The notes: generated by a model not told the origin, from the sequence alone. 64,000 bases of DNA from Drosophila persimilis (GCF_003286085.1 NW_020825327.1:1488001-1552000); one strand, 5' to 3'; positions 31,654-42,098 are shown, counted from the stretch's first letter. Numbers and translations are program-made.

Positions 31654-32388
31654 CTATCCAGGATATGTCTTAATGATGCGACCCATTGGCCACTTCATTA
31701 CAGGAAGGTTGTCCTCCTTAACCAAAATTAATAATCCTTCAGGTACGTTTGGTGAAGCGGTCTTCCATTTATGCCGAGCTTGCAATTCTTTGAGGTATTC
31801 TGTAGACCATTGTTTCCAGAATGAATGCTTTAGGCGCGATACCAATTCCCAGCGCTTGACCAATGTTCTTCCTTGATGATCAGCATTGACGTCAGGAGGC
31901 GTTGTCAATGGTTCACCAATCAAGAAGTGTCCTGGGGTGAGCGCTGTTGTATCAGTGGGATCATTTGACATTGGAGTGATGGGTCGAGAGTTGAGAATTG
32001 CTTCAATTTCGATTATCACTGTGTTTAGTTCTTCAAATGTCAATGAGGCTGTGTTGGTGGTTGTTATCAACAGCCTTTTTGCTGATTTTACCGCCGCTTC
32101 CCAGAGGCCGGCAAACGATGGGGCCCTGGGAGGAATGAATTTAAAATCCACTTGTTTTTTGTTGCAATGATTCGTGATCAGAGCACTTGCCTTTGAGCTG
32201 AATATAGAGTCTTCTAATTCTTTAAGCTGGTTGTTTGCACCCACAAAGTTCGTTGCATTGTTGCTATGAATAGTTTGGCACTTCCCACGTCTGCTTAAGA
32301 ATCGACGCAGGGCGGCCAAGAATGTATCTGTGGTCAGGTCACTTACCAGCTCCAGGTGTACTGCCTTTGTGGAAAAGCAGCAGAACAC
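31654..32388 (-). pseudogene. pol: roo-type integrase core and C-terminus, element B
   Basis: Starts at the VFCCFSTKAVHLELVSDL segment. The second catalytic position reads SNNATNF, Asn in place of Asp. The Glu in GLWEAAVKS is present, followed by SFWKQWS and KEDNLPVMKWPMGR. A TAG after YPG separates the C-terminal VDVKTASGVYKRP tail. This region is the donor for the integrase part of the chimeric ORFs. Confidence 0.85.
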
Positions 32389-32425
32389 GGCGATGTATGC
32401 CTTATCTGGTCTTTTGCCTCGGATC

Positions 32426-33874
32426 TTATGGTGGATGAGATTGTTGTGCTGAGAGATTGCCCATGATCTGGTGCATCAGCTTTGGCCTAGCCTTGGTGCA
32501 TCTAACACAGCTGTGGATGATGCTTCTAGCCATTGTCTTGTCATTGATAATCCAATATTGTTGTCTTGCGATTGCCCTTAATGCTTGAGCACCACAATGC
32601 ATGTTCTCCTCATGTAGCTCCCGCAAGATCATTTTGACGATTGGGTCATTGTAAGGCAGCAAAACTGGGTGTTTTGAGTTGTATGGAAGTAGAGCTTCTT
32701 CAAGTCTACCACCAACTCGGATGAGCTCATCGTCTCCTAGGAAGGGAGATAACGATATGATCGAGCTCTTTCTATCCACAGTCTTATAGCGTTGGAACTG
32801 TTTTAACTCTGCTGTAAACTCGACTTGTTGCATGGTTCGCAGGATTATAGTGCGGGCGTGAGTCAGTTCTTCTGCGCAGAGCGTTGTGGTGTTCGCTCTG
32901 TTGGTTTTGTAGCAGAAGCGTAACATATATGCCACAATGCGTTGCAGCTTGTGAAACGAGTTGCTATGCTTGCAAGTATATAATTCATCCCCAAGTGCGC
33001 TAGGTGTGATTGGCAAGCTTACATGTTTAGCCTTTCTCTCAAGATTGCTGGGTTCTATGTTGGGTGCCTTCGTCCAGTTGTCTCGAGATCCGTGCAGGAA
33101 TAATGGTCCATATAACCACAGATTGTGATCTGCCAGCCTGCTTGCTGCGATTCCTCTCGACAGGACATCGGCTGCGTTGTTGGCCGATGACACGTGACGC
33201 CATTGTGACTGGTTTGTTAATGCCTGGATTTTGGCTATTCGATTTGCCACAAAGGTATGGTATGTTGATGACGATGCGTTTATCCAGGATAACACAACTG
33301 TGGAATCACTCCAAAACCATCCTGAAACCGTGTTAATGTCCATGTGCAGATCCTGTCGGACTCGGTTTGTGAGCTCGGCACCGAGGACTGCAGCACAAAG
33401 TTCTAACCGTGGTAGCGATTGTTTGGCTGTCGGCGCCACACGTGATTTCGAACAGAGCAGTCTTACTGACACTTGGTTGTTTTTGTATGTAGCGCGTACA
33501 TATACTGCTGCGCCATATGCTCGTTCTGATGCATCTACAAACGTATGGAGTTCTTGTGTAACTGGAATTTTACCATCGTAGATATGCCGGGGAATTTGCA
33601 TTTTGTTCAATGTTTGTAAGTCGTCCTGGTATTCTTTCCATTCGGTTTGGTGTTGTAATGGTAATTCGTCATCCCAATCCAGTTTGAGCTCCCAAAGTTG
33701 TTGCATGAAGATTTTTGCCTTTACGACCACCGGTGCAAAGAGTCCTAGTGGGTCAAAGATTTGGGCCAGTTCGGAACATACCACCCGTTTGGTGATGCGT
33801 GTAGCCTGGCTTTTCTGTGTTCGTCCACACAATGTATCCATCTTCGGCATCCAGATGAGACCCAGAGTTTTCAC
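32426..33874 (-). pseudogene. pol: roo-type RT connection, RNase H and integrase zinc domain, element B
   Basis: 482 codons: FDPLGLFAPVVVKAKIFMQQ, HTFVDASERAYGAAVYVR, SKSRVAPTAKQSLPRLELCA, GWFWSDSTVVLSWI, NNAADVLSRG, then the integrase zinc region (ELHEENMHCGAQALRAI, SCVRCTKARPK) to IMGNLSAQQ. After that a short deletion removes the segment that should hold the first catalytic Asp and shifts the frame into the 31654-32388 part. Confidence 0.86.
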
Positions 33875-34260
33875 GTCTCTCCTAGTTTTACATCGGTTAC
33901 AATATCCTCTTTGGGGATTCCTTGGAGAAGTTGCTCATTGTTGGAGCACCACTTGCGCAATTTGATTCCGGACGGTAGCAATATCTTATTTAGTTCTTGT
34001 CGAACATGAATTGCCTCTGGAATCGTGTTTGCTCCAGTTAGACAGTCGTCAACATAGAAATCGGTTTTTAATGTTGTTGATCCGACTGGTAGTCTGTCTT
34101 TGTATTGTATTGCCAAATGATCCAGACATTTCGTTGCTACGAACGGAGCAGCTGTTGTCCCATATGTTACTGTTTTCAGGCGATAGTACCTGATCTCTTC
34201 GGATGGATTGTTTCTCCACACTATCATCTGATGGAACTGATCCTCCGGATTCATCCACAC
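33871..34260 (-). pseudogene. pol: roo-type RT palm, element B
   Basis: KTVTYGTTAAPFVATKCLDH, then TDFYVDDCLTGAN with the catalytic YVDD, then GIKLRKWCSNN. It is separated from the upstream fingers by a single TAA at 34261, directly after KMYR, and from the downstream block by a frameshift near 33875. Confidence 0.86.
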
Positions 34261-35493
34261 TTACCGGTACATCTTTTCTATGTCCGCTGTGAATACGTAC
34301 TTATGAATTCGAAATCGTAGCAGAATGGACATAAGTTCGCTCTGAACGGTGGGTCCAGCCTGCAGAATGTCGTTCAACGATTTCCCGCTTGTTGATTTGC
34401 ATGAGGCATCGAATACTACCCGAAGCCTTGTGGTGGTGCTCTCAGGTTTGAGTACACAATGATGTGGAATGAAGTAGTGCCTTTTGGGAACTTTTGATGC
34501 TGGCACAATCTTCATATGTCCTAGTCCTTCATACTCTTCCATGAAGTCCACATAACTCTTCCAAGTTTCTGTTGTGCTTCGCCGCTCCAACGCTAGGAAT
34601 CTTTTTGTTGCGGTTTCCAACGACTCCCCCAGGGCTGAAGGGTGTTCGGAAAATGGGAGCTTTACAATAAAACGGCCGTCTGAAGCTGTCTGAAGATTTT
34701 CTATAAAATGAGCTTCGCTCCGTGCTTCCACTGGAGTGCGTGGTTTGTCTTCCGTCTCTAGATTGTCCAGAGTCCAGAATCTTTCCATGAGCTCGTTTAC
34801 TCCCGTTGCACAAATGGGTGAGGAATTGTGGGCAGATTTGATTTTTCCTGCCACAATCCATCCCAGTTTCGTGTTTTGTAGCAACGGGCCTCCTGTCCTT
34901 AGCTGCTGTTGATCTGGTAGCAGCAGCGAGTAGTAATGCTCGGCTCCGATTAGCATGTCGATTTTGCCTGGCTTATGGAAGTTTGGATCTGCCAGTGAGA
35001 TCCTGCTTGGTATGTTTAAGCTCTCTGAATCGAGTGCGTGATGTGGTTGGTCAGCTATTATCTGTGGTAATACGAAAGCTTCAATTCTTTGCGTAAAACC
35101 ATTGTGAAGCGATTTCATGAGCACATTTACTCGTGCTCTGCTGGTCTTTGATTGACCTCCAATTCCTTCGATCCATAATGTTGTGTCTTTTAGTTTGAGT
35201 GACAACATTGATGCCATTCGTTCAGAGATCAAGTTTATCTGTGATCCTGAATCTAGCAGTGCTCTGAAATTAGCAACCTGCCCGTTGTTGGCTTCTACTG
35301 CCACCTTTGCTGTGGCCAGAAGATTGTAGCTAGTGTTACTTGCTGCACCAACCGTCGGGCCTCTTGATTCTGTAGCTGCGCCTGATGCTGTTTCCAAATT
35401 AAGCATCGTGTTGTGCTTCTTGTCCCACTTGAAGCAGTTTCGACCAGGGCATGCGTTTGTTTTGTGATTTGTTCTAAAACAATTAACGCACAT
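34261..35493 (-). pseudogene. pol: roo-type protease and RT fingers, element B
   Basis: Second Gag zinc knuckle CVNCFRTNHKTNAC at its start, retropepsin with ALLDSGSQINLISERM, LADPNFHKPGKIDMLIGAEH, KLGWIVAGK, EAHFIENLQTASDGRFIVK, FLALERRS, YEGLGHMKIV, YFIPHHCVLKPESTTTRLRV and VFTADIEKMYR. It is in the same frame as gag, separated by a single TGA at 35518-35520. Confidence 0.88.
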
Positions 35494-35517
35494 TTTTTGT
35501 TTTTGTACCCAATTTAG

Positions 35518-37014
35518 TCATTCCGATGGAGATTTGGAGCGAAATTCTTCGCATCCGTAGAGCCAATGGCTTGCTTTCTTGCAGAATGTGCATAAGGATG
35601 CTCGCGCTCTTCCTGTGTTTGCTGATGCACATGTCGTGCCTTTTGGCTCTCTCCTTGATGCTGGTGGCTTCTTACTGGTTCCTAGAACCCGAATTCTTTG
35701 CTCCAAGAACTGAAGCATCGTATCCAGCGCCTGAATGTCCTTTGAGCTTCCCAATGATTGCTCATACAAGGCCTTATTTGTTACATCCAGTTTGTTTCTG
35801 ATAATGGCAATCAATATCGGATCCCAAGTAGATAAATTGATGCCCAATCCCTTTAGTGATGCAAGGGATTCTATGGTTGTTATATACAACTCATTTAATG
35901 ACTTGGGATCGTCATTAATTGTTTGGTGATTGAGGAAGCGGTTCAGTACCGTGTTTGAAACATCTCTGGGATTGTTGTATGCGTCAACTAGTATTTCCCA
36001 AGCGGCTTCATAATTTTCTTCCTTTAGATCGATATGTCGAATCAATCTTTCTGCCTCGCCGGTAACGGTGGTTTTAAGATACCACATCTTTTTCACCGTA
36101 GGCATGTTGGTCTCATGCACCATGCATGAGAACAGATCGACGAACTGGGTCCATTTTAATAGATCCCCATCAAACTTTGGGATGCTGATGCGTGGAAGAT
36201 GCACGTTATCCGTGTTTGGTGTGGCTGATTTTGCCAATGCTCTTTGGACCTTACTTTCCAGTGTTAGGTAGGATTCCATGTCATACCCTCCTTCCACTGG
36301 GTCCTCATATTCCTCATGAATTGTGAAGTGGACTTCCTGTGCTTGAGTCCATAGTGATTTTATCAAATCATTTGATGTGCGTCCATCCGTCTCTGAAAGT
36401 TGTTCCAGATTGCGTTTAACGGACTCTACTATGGCCTTTTGTCGGCGACATAGTGAAAGCAGTTTGCTGTAATCCTTCGAGCGCTGCTGGATCAGACCGC
36501 TTTCTTTGGGATCTACTGGAGGATTCTCATGCTTTTCTTTAAAGACGATTTGACGTTCCCCACGAGCACTAGGAGTCTGTGATAGCTTATCCATGCATTC
36601 GGTAAAGATCGTAATGTGTTGCTTACATGTTGTACGTAAGTCTTCACGGAATTTTACGTATTCATCCGTTTTGTCTGTATCGCGAAGTTTGGAGTCGTTT
36701 TTGTTGAAGCGATTCCACGCATTTTCGAGTGCTGATATTTTGGCTTGAAAATAAGAGGCCGTTTGCTTTCGTTCTTGGGAATCTTTTTTAAAGTTCCGAA
36801 TGCACCTCGATATTTCCTCACCAATCTCTTGCTGCACATCCATTGCCATTGTAGCGGCAGCTTCTGCCTCCATATGTGTATCCATTTGCTTGTGTTTTAT
36901 TTGCTTTGCAGCTGGATACGCTCCGAATCGCAACCGTTGTCGGTCAGAAAGGTAATAGTACAGGTGATGTGTTGGATGGAGGGATTTGTGCTGTTTCCAA
37001 TCTATGGAACGCAC
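35518..37014 (-). pseudogene. gag: roo-type gag, element B
   Basis: 498 codons. The likely start is the ATG at 36885 (MDTHMEAEAA), since the residues before it look like leader. An N-terminal helical region (EISRCIRNFKKDSQERKQ) is followed by the BEL/Pao Gag domain (LPRISIPKFDGDLLKWTQFV, MWYLKTTVTGEAERLI, YEAAWEILVDAYNN) and the first zinc knuckle CTFCKKASHWLYGC. It ends at TGA, with CTA as the next codon, only a few residues before the second knuckle. Either this is a C-to-T nonsense change or a leaky stop. Most BEL elements have one continuous gag-pol frame. Confidence 0.86.
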
Positions 37015-37257
37015 GGAACAACAAAAATTGATTACCTTGGTGGTAATTCTATAGCTGTTTTGCTGTTGGCTGATAACCTGAATATGTGAGATTTGCCAAA
37101 GTGATACTTATTGGTAGGAGATGCTACCGTAAGTGTATGGCCTGGTGCCAAATTTTTATTGAAGATGTCCTGTTGACTGCTTCAATCTGATGTCCAGATC
37201 GAATCCATTCAGTTTGTCTGACAGTTTGAAAGGATGACCAAGGTCGGGGTCACCAAA
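36886..37257 (-). promoter_or_regulatory. roo-type leader with tRNA-Trp type primer site
   Basis: The minus strand has TGGTGACCCCGAC at 37243-37255, matching the complement of the tRNA-Trp 3' end, two bases inside the 5' LTR. The rest is untranslated leader up to the presumed gag ATG. Confidence 0.75.
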
Positions 37258-37780
37258 TGTTAATGTGTGTGTGTGTGTAGGAAGCTGGGTTGCATACGGT
37301 ACATAAACCGTCTACAGTTTGGTCGTCGCAACTAGAACTTGAACCAGTTGGACTGCGGAGTGGGTATCCTACGGTGCGCAAGGGAGGGTCTGAAGACACA
37401 GCGACAGCCTCTGATGATTGCGATGAGATGACAGGCAGTTATGGTACTGTTTCTGATACTGACTTTATTGATAAAAATGATTCTTATTTATAGGTAATCA
37501 AAAGGTACAAAAGTGCTGAGTCTGTAAAATATATGTTTTGTGTATTATGGATAATTTTAGTGTCTGGTGGGCAATTGCGACATTTTGATGGTCAGCAACT
37601 GCCCCGCTGTCTTCGCACTCTGCGGAGAGAGTGCATTGTCAGCAGAACTCACTGCAGTGGCTAGTGTGTTGTCGTGAGGTATTATATTGCATGTTACGTA
37701 GAACACTGTGTCACAGTGCCAATGTGTTATGCCGACGGGTATTATACACTATTACTTAAGCATATTTCTGCAACTGAACA
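37258..37780 (-). mobile_element. roo-type 5' LTR of element B
   Basis: 523 bp, TGTTAATG to CTGAACA. It shares the GCGATGAGATGAC form and the CGTCTACAG variant with the copy-4 LTR but not with the LTRs of array copies 1-3. Confidence 0.9.
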
Positions 37781-37785
37781 GTCAT

Positions 37786-38296
37786 TCTTTTCACTTTCCA
37801 ATTTCCAGAACCGCTCTGAGTCCCCAACTTCAATTGTTGTCGCCACAATAAATTTATCACCTTTTGATTTGGTGCAACCGGATATAATCCATCCGAATTC
37901 TGTATTTCGGCCAAGTAGTCCGTTTATTTTTACCACTCCGTCTTTTAAAATATGGGTATACAAATCTATCCCAATTCTTACATCTACCCTACTTGGATTG
38001 TTAAAGTTAGGGTCTGCCAACACATAATTTTGCCACTTAGTTTTGTCAATATTGAAAGGCTTTATAAGTTAAGCTTGCATCAGTCTCGGAAGAATAATTG
38101 CTTCAATATTTAGAGGACTTTTATCATAATCACGAGTTTTTACCCATAAAGTATGTTTGTACTTTGAAGTGCAAGAGTCTGTAGATGACACTCCACTTAC
38201 CTCGGTGTTCGCTCTTTTTCGTACTAAGTTTAATGTTTGCGCAGCTTTCTCTGAAATTATGGTACATTGCGACACACAATCAATTAGAGCTTTAAG
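37786..38296 (-). pseudogene. pol: BEL-C pol, upstream side of the roo insertion
   Basis: Minus strand: degraded retropepsin (ALIDCVSQCTIISEKAAQ), NIEAIILPRLMQA then a stop, LADPNFNNPSRVDVRIGIDL, TEFGWIISG and RFWKLESEKND. These last residues join exactly to VEEDVYEKHF at 29371 once element B and one GTCAT are ignored. BEL-C ends at about 38296 at an inversion junction. Confidence 0.86.
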
Positions 38297-38699
38297 GATT
38301 TTTATCCGAAGGCTGCTTCTGTGCTTGTACGAGACGCGTACGTGGATGATATTCCTACTGGTTGCGATAATATCGACGATCTCATTGCACTCAAAGATGA
38401 ATTAAATTTGTTATTGAGCCAAGCTCAATTTAAACTTCGAAAATGGAGTTCAAACTGTTGGTCACTACTCAATTCGCTGCCAAAGGACATTTGTGAGTAT
38501 CCGCTTGAAGCCCTAGAGGGAGATAGCCCCACTCAATATGTCAAGGTTCTTGGAATAAACTGGGACCCGGCTGTAGACGAGCTTTCCTTCAAATTGACCA
38601 TTCCTGACGCCACAAGTGCTCTGACAAAACGGATTTTACTGTCTGAGCTTGCCAAGATCTACGATCCACTGGGCTTGCTTGCCCCCACAACTGTATTAC
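38297..38699 (+). pseudogene. pol: BEL-H RT fragment in opposite orientation
   Basis: Plus strand: FYPKAASVLVRDAYVDD, with the catalytic YVDD, PTGCDNIDDLIALKDELN, FKLRKWSSNC, VKVLGINWDP and IYDPLGLLAPTTVL. It begins at a sharp junction with minus-strand BEL-C and ends where a CR1-like element with an AAAT tail is inserted. It may be BEL-C itself inverted, or a different BEL/Pao element. Confidence 0.82.
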
Positions 38700-41169
38700 T
38701 ATTTTTATTTATTTATTTATTTTAAATTAACAATTATCTGTTAATAATGGTACTTAGTTACTAAAGGCGGAAAAAGATATGTTAAAAGTTAGCTAAATTT
38801 AAATGATTATAAATATTGCATGCAATTAGTTTAAGAGACAGTTCAGGGGATAGGGTTTGACAGAGGGAGTTATAATTATGGCATAAAACCCTAAAAGGTT
38901 CATGATCAGCATAATTAGACCTACATATGGGTAGACGGATAGGCCTAAAAGTACGGGTAGGTCTAGATTGAACGGCCAAGTCAATCTGACCCAAGAGAGT
39001 TTGGGAGTCAACAGTCCCAAGAAGGAGCTTGTGCACGAACATTACGGCATTGCATATTCTGCGATGGTGCAATGACGGCAGGTCAATAAGATTTAGCCTA
39101 GACCGGTAGGGTGGCAAGATTCTACCTGAGTCCCAGTTAAAGTTCCGAAGGGCAAAAATTAAAAATTGCTTTTGCACGGATTCAATAACAGCCTGCTGTT
39201 CTTTATACTGCGGGCTCCACACACAAGAACAATACTCCAATATAGGACGTACTAACGAGATGTACAGTTGTTTCGTAACGTACGGGTCGTCAAACTCCTT
39301 GGACTAACGCTTGATGAACGCTAAAACACCCTTAGCTTTATTTACAGTTGCAGCTATATGGGTGTTAAAACACATCTTATGATCAAAAAGGACTCCGAGG
39401 TCATTTGAACTCGAAATTCGCTCAAGGACATGATTTCCTAGAATATATGGGACAAAATGAGGAGCACGACGGTAAAATGTCATAAGTTTGCATTTGGAAA
39501 GGTTCAGGAAAAGAAGATTAGTTGAACACCACAATAGTAGTTCACTTAGATCAAGTTGAAGGCGTGTGTGCAAATACCAATCAGAGTAAGAAAGACAGAT
39601 TTTAACATCATCAGCATACATTAGTGTAGGAGAGTATGTTATAACTTGAGGAAGGTCATTCACAAATAAAATAAACAGAAGCGGGCCCAGATGACTTCCC
39701 TGTGGCACACCTGAAGTAACATTTACAGTAGTTGACAACACGTTAGAAAACAAAACACGTTGAGTACGGTTAGAGAGATAGGACAAAATCCAATCTAGAA
39801 GATTCGTTGGGAACCCTAATAAAGAGAGCTTGTGAATAAGCAGAGCATGGTTCACAGAATCGAATGCCTTGCTGAAGTCCGTAAAAACAACATCCGTCTG
39901 CAAACCAATTTGAAAACCACAGTGGATTAGGTTAGAAAACTCAAGAAGGTTAGTCGATGTTGAACGATGTCTGAAACAACCGTGTTGCGACGGAGATATC
40001 AAGCTGCAACAAAGATGTTGCAGTTTCCGGGTGACCAGGAACTCAAGAAGCTTCGGGATGGCGGAAAGCTTTGCGATACCACGATAGTTTTCAATGTTTG
40101 ATCTTGAACCTTTTTTGTGAAGCGGAATGATATAGGACTCATTCCAAATTACTGGGAGACAAGACTGTTCCAAGGAGAGGTTGAAGAGAAAGGTCAAGGG
40201 TTTGCAAAGGGACTGGGCACAGTGTTTTAAGATGCAACTTGGTACCTTATCTGGACCCGCAGAAAACGATATGTCAATAGATGACAAACCTTCCAGAACA
40301 ACGCTTTCCTCGAAAAAGGGCAGAAAAATGCTGTTAGCTTGAGGTGCTGGTACGGATACGGAGTGGATGCGTTGTAAATATGAGACGAGTACATTGTTTG
40401 GACAGCAGAACCAATAGCAGAAGCTTCTGTTTTGTTCTGGTAATGAAGGGACGGAGGAAAAACGTTTGACTTGCGCTTAGAGTTAACGAACGAATAGAAT
40501 TTTTTAGGATCACTACGAAAGTTTCTACTACATTGTGAAAGGTAATGATTATAACACTGACTATTGACGGCAAGGAACAGAGAGCGAGCGGAGGAGTATA
40601 GAGCTAAAGCCAACGTGGAGCCCGACTTCTGGTACTTTTTATAGAGCCGGGATTTATTATTTTTTAAGTATGATAAATACTTGAAGAACCAGGGAGGCTT
40701 GGACGATACAGGTACAGTGATATCTGGAACAAACCTATTTAGGGCGGAGTAAATAGAACTATAAAACGAGTTAACAGTTGCATCTATGTTCGGTAATGAA
40801 TAAAGAGACGACCAATCAACACGCGAGAGATGTAGATCTAAATCGATAGAGTTTGTTTTGCGAAAACACTTTATGTGACAAGGAGCCATGGAACTGTCAA
40901 CACATCCAGATTGTGTACACTCCAGTGAAATCAACAAAGTTGGTTCCGTAGCAAGAGAACCATCGTTAACAAAAACGAGGTCAAGAAGTCTGTCCCTCAT
41001 GTTTTTAACGGCATTAATTTGGACAAGGGAAATATCCGTTAGCCCATTGATAAAGTCATTATGGCAATTGGGAAACAACAGGTTAGCGTCATCACAAGGC
41101 AGCCAAGAAAGAAATGGGAGGTTAAAGTCCCCCATGACAATAATTCGATCATGGCACCCTAATAATAAA
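38700..41169 (-). mobile_element. CR1-like non-LTR element, family 2, 5'-truncated, inside BEL-H pol
   Basis: Minus-strand element with a 3' tail of AAAT repeats (38700-38725) and about 55 bp of 3' UTR. The 5' end lies in the endonuclease, near 41169. Its protein is clearly related to family 1 but well diverged, and its tail differs (AAAT repeats against an A run). BEL-H RNase H continues on the other side. Confidence 0.83.
38782..41160 (-). pseudogene. ORF2 (endonuclease end, RT) of CR1-like family 2
   Basis: Three frames: 40227-41160 with IIVMGDFNLPFLSW and SSKPPWFFKYLSYLKN, 39304-40287 with SFSAGPDKVPSCIL, KLSAIPKLLE, FTDFSKAFDSVNHALL, TSGVPQGSHLGPLLF and YADDVKICLS, and 38782-39240 with LEYCSCVWSPQYK. 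A frameshift near 40290 and a TAG after FIKR at 39304 break it. Natural stop at 38782. Confidence 0.85.
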
Positions 41170-41760
41170 GGTTCTCTTTCAAGATAGTTGGCTGAGCTCG
41201 GTCGAATGGAACGAATCACTACCCGCGCAGCTATGCGCACGGTGGCAACAGATTGTAGCTGAAGTTCATTTATTGGAAAGCTGTCGCATACCTCGCTACC
41301 TATCCTCGCTACTTCAAGCAACGGAGCTGCATGAATTCGCCGATGCTTTGTCTCATGCATACGCCGCTGTCATCTACAGTCGCGTGAAATTCAATAATGA
41401 CTATGTTGTAAGACTGATCGCCGCAAAAATCCCGTGTTGCACCCATCAAACCTATATCCAAATATCCAATATCCGTATTGAATGCAGCCCATCTTCTGTC
41501 GAAATTTATGTCTGTGGTTAAGCACTCTCTAACGATTCCTATTTCCAGTACTTCGTGTTAGTCAGACTACGAAATTGTACTACATTAGCTCTCATCACCA
41601 CCACGAACTTGGAACAGTTATGTTTGTAATCGCACTGTTGAGATTCTGAAAGCTTGTCCACGTAGCTGCTGGTAGCACATTCGCATCGAGGACAATTCCG
41701 CGGACTGTGCATCACGTGGACTTCTACTTCTGCAAAGTTCTAACTGTCGACTGAGAAAGC
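41170..41760 (+). pseudogene. pol: BEL-H RNase H remnant
   Basis: Plus-strand continuation of the RT at 38297-38699: SVEWNESLPAQLCARWQQ, CRIPRYL, ELHEFADALSHAYAAVIYSR and LIAAK. A frameshift follows, then recognisable NAAHLLSKFMSVVKHSL and ADCASRGL blocks. Decay is heavier than in the other BEL elements here. Confidence 0.75.
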
Positions 41761-41837
41761 TGCGCGGATGGAAGTAAAGGTCAAGCCACAAGTTAATCTA
41801 CACATTTCCGATGAAGGAAATTTCTTAAGCGTTGACA
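41761..41837. other. Short unassigned stretch
   Basis: I see no coding or repeat signature. It is probably eroded BEL-H. Confidence 0.3.
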
Positions 41838-42098
41838 TGCAATGACTGAAACTTGCAAGAGGCGATACAATTACTGCACCGTCAAGTAGCCCGTCTGAAA
41901 CCAGCAGAAGGCTGTTACGCGAGCATGCAGAAAAGATAGCTATTAGACTAATACTCGAAGAAAATGAGCACTAAAATTACTAAGAGAACTAGACATGCAT
42001 TCAAACTATAAATACCACTACAATTACTAATTACTAGAAAGGTGTGTAAAGATTAGTAATTTAATAAGAGGAAGAGAATTAGTGGTGGATATAATATG
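41838..42098 (-). mobile_element. CR1-like family 1, 3' fragment (copy x)
   Basis: 3' UTR end of the family, including the palindrome region in diverged form and the ACCACTAATTCTC segment. It is interrupted at 42098 by the LTR of element D1, which apparently inserted into it. The rest of copy x is not found in the window. Confidence 0.7.

Larger units (their letters stand above)
2001..32387 (-). repeat. Tandem array of a ~6.2 kb composite gypsy/BEL-C/roo unit, four copies
   Basis: Identical landmarks recur at 2205, 8419, 14629 and 20841 (spacing 6214, 6210, 6212 bp), and the same order of six element pieces repeats between. Internal junctions lie at 8214-8215, 14424-14425 and 20636-20637. 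The left end (2000-2001) joins intact gypsy pol and the right end (about 32387) joins intact roo-type pol, so the repeat is a segmental tandem duplication of a pre-existing nest and not independent insertions. Copies differ by scattered single-base changes, mostly about 1 percent or less by eye. Copy 4 is expanded by a 5.76 kb insertion. Confidence 0.93.
20638..32387 (-). repeat. Array unit, copy 4 (interrupted, unfused right end)
   Basis: Gypsy and BEL-C half at 20638-23598, then a 5.76 kb BEL/Pao insertion, then the roo half at 29354-32387, which runs on into natural roo pol with no fusion. Without the insertion and allowing for a deletion in its roo LTR, its length agrees with the ~6.2 kb unit. 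This is the donor-side end of the duplication. Confidence 0.88.
29372..37780 (-). mobile_element. roo-type BEL/Pao element B with env, parental end of the array
   Basis: 8.4 kb element on the minus strand with both LTRs, tRNA-Trp type primer site, gag, pol and env. A GTCAT target duplication (29367-29371 and 37781-37785) and continuous BEL-C coding sequence on both sides show that it inserted in BEL-C pol. It carries nonsense codons in gag-pol, RT, integrase end and env, a frameshift after RT, and a deletion removing the first integrase Asp, so it is dead. Confidence 0.9.

Noticed and set aside
35526..37089. Several plus-strand ORFs opposite roo-type gag
   Set aside because: The opposite strand encodes a 498-codon Gag with the BEL Gag domain and a zinc knuckle. 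These are shadows.
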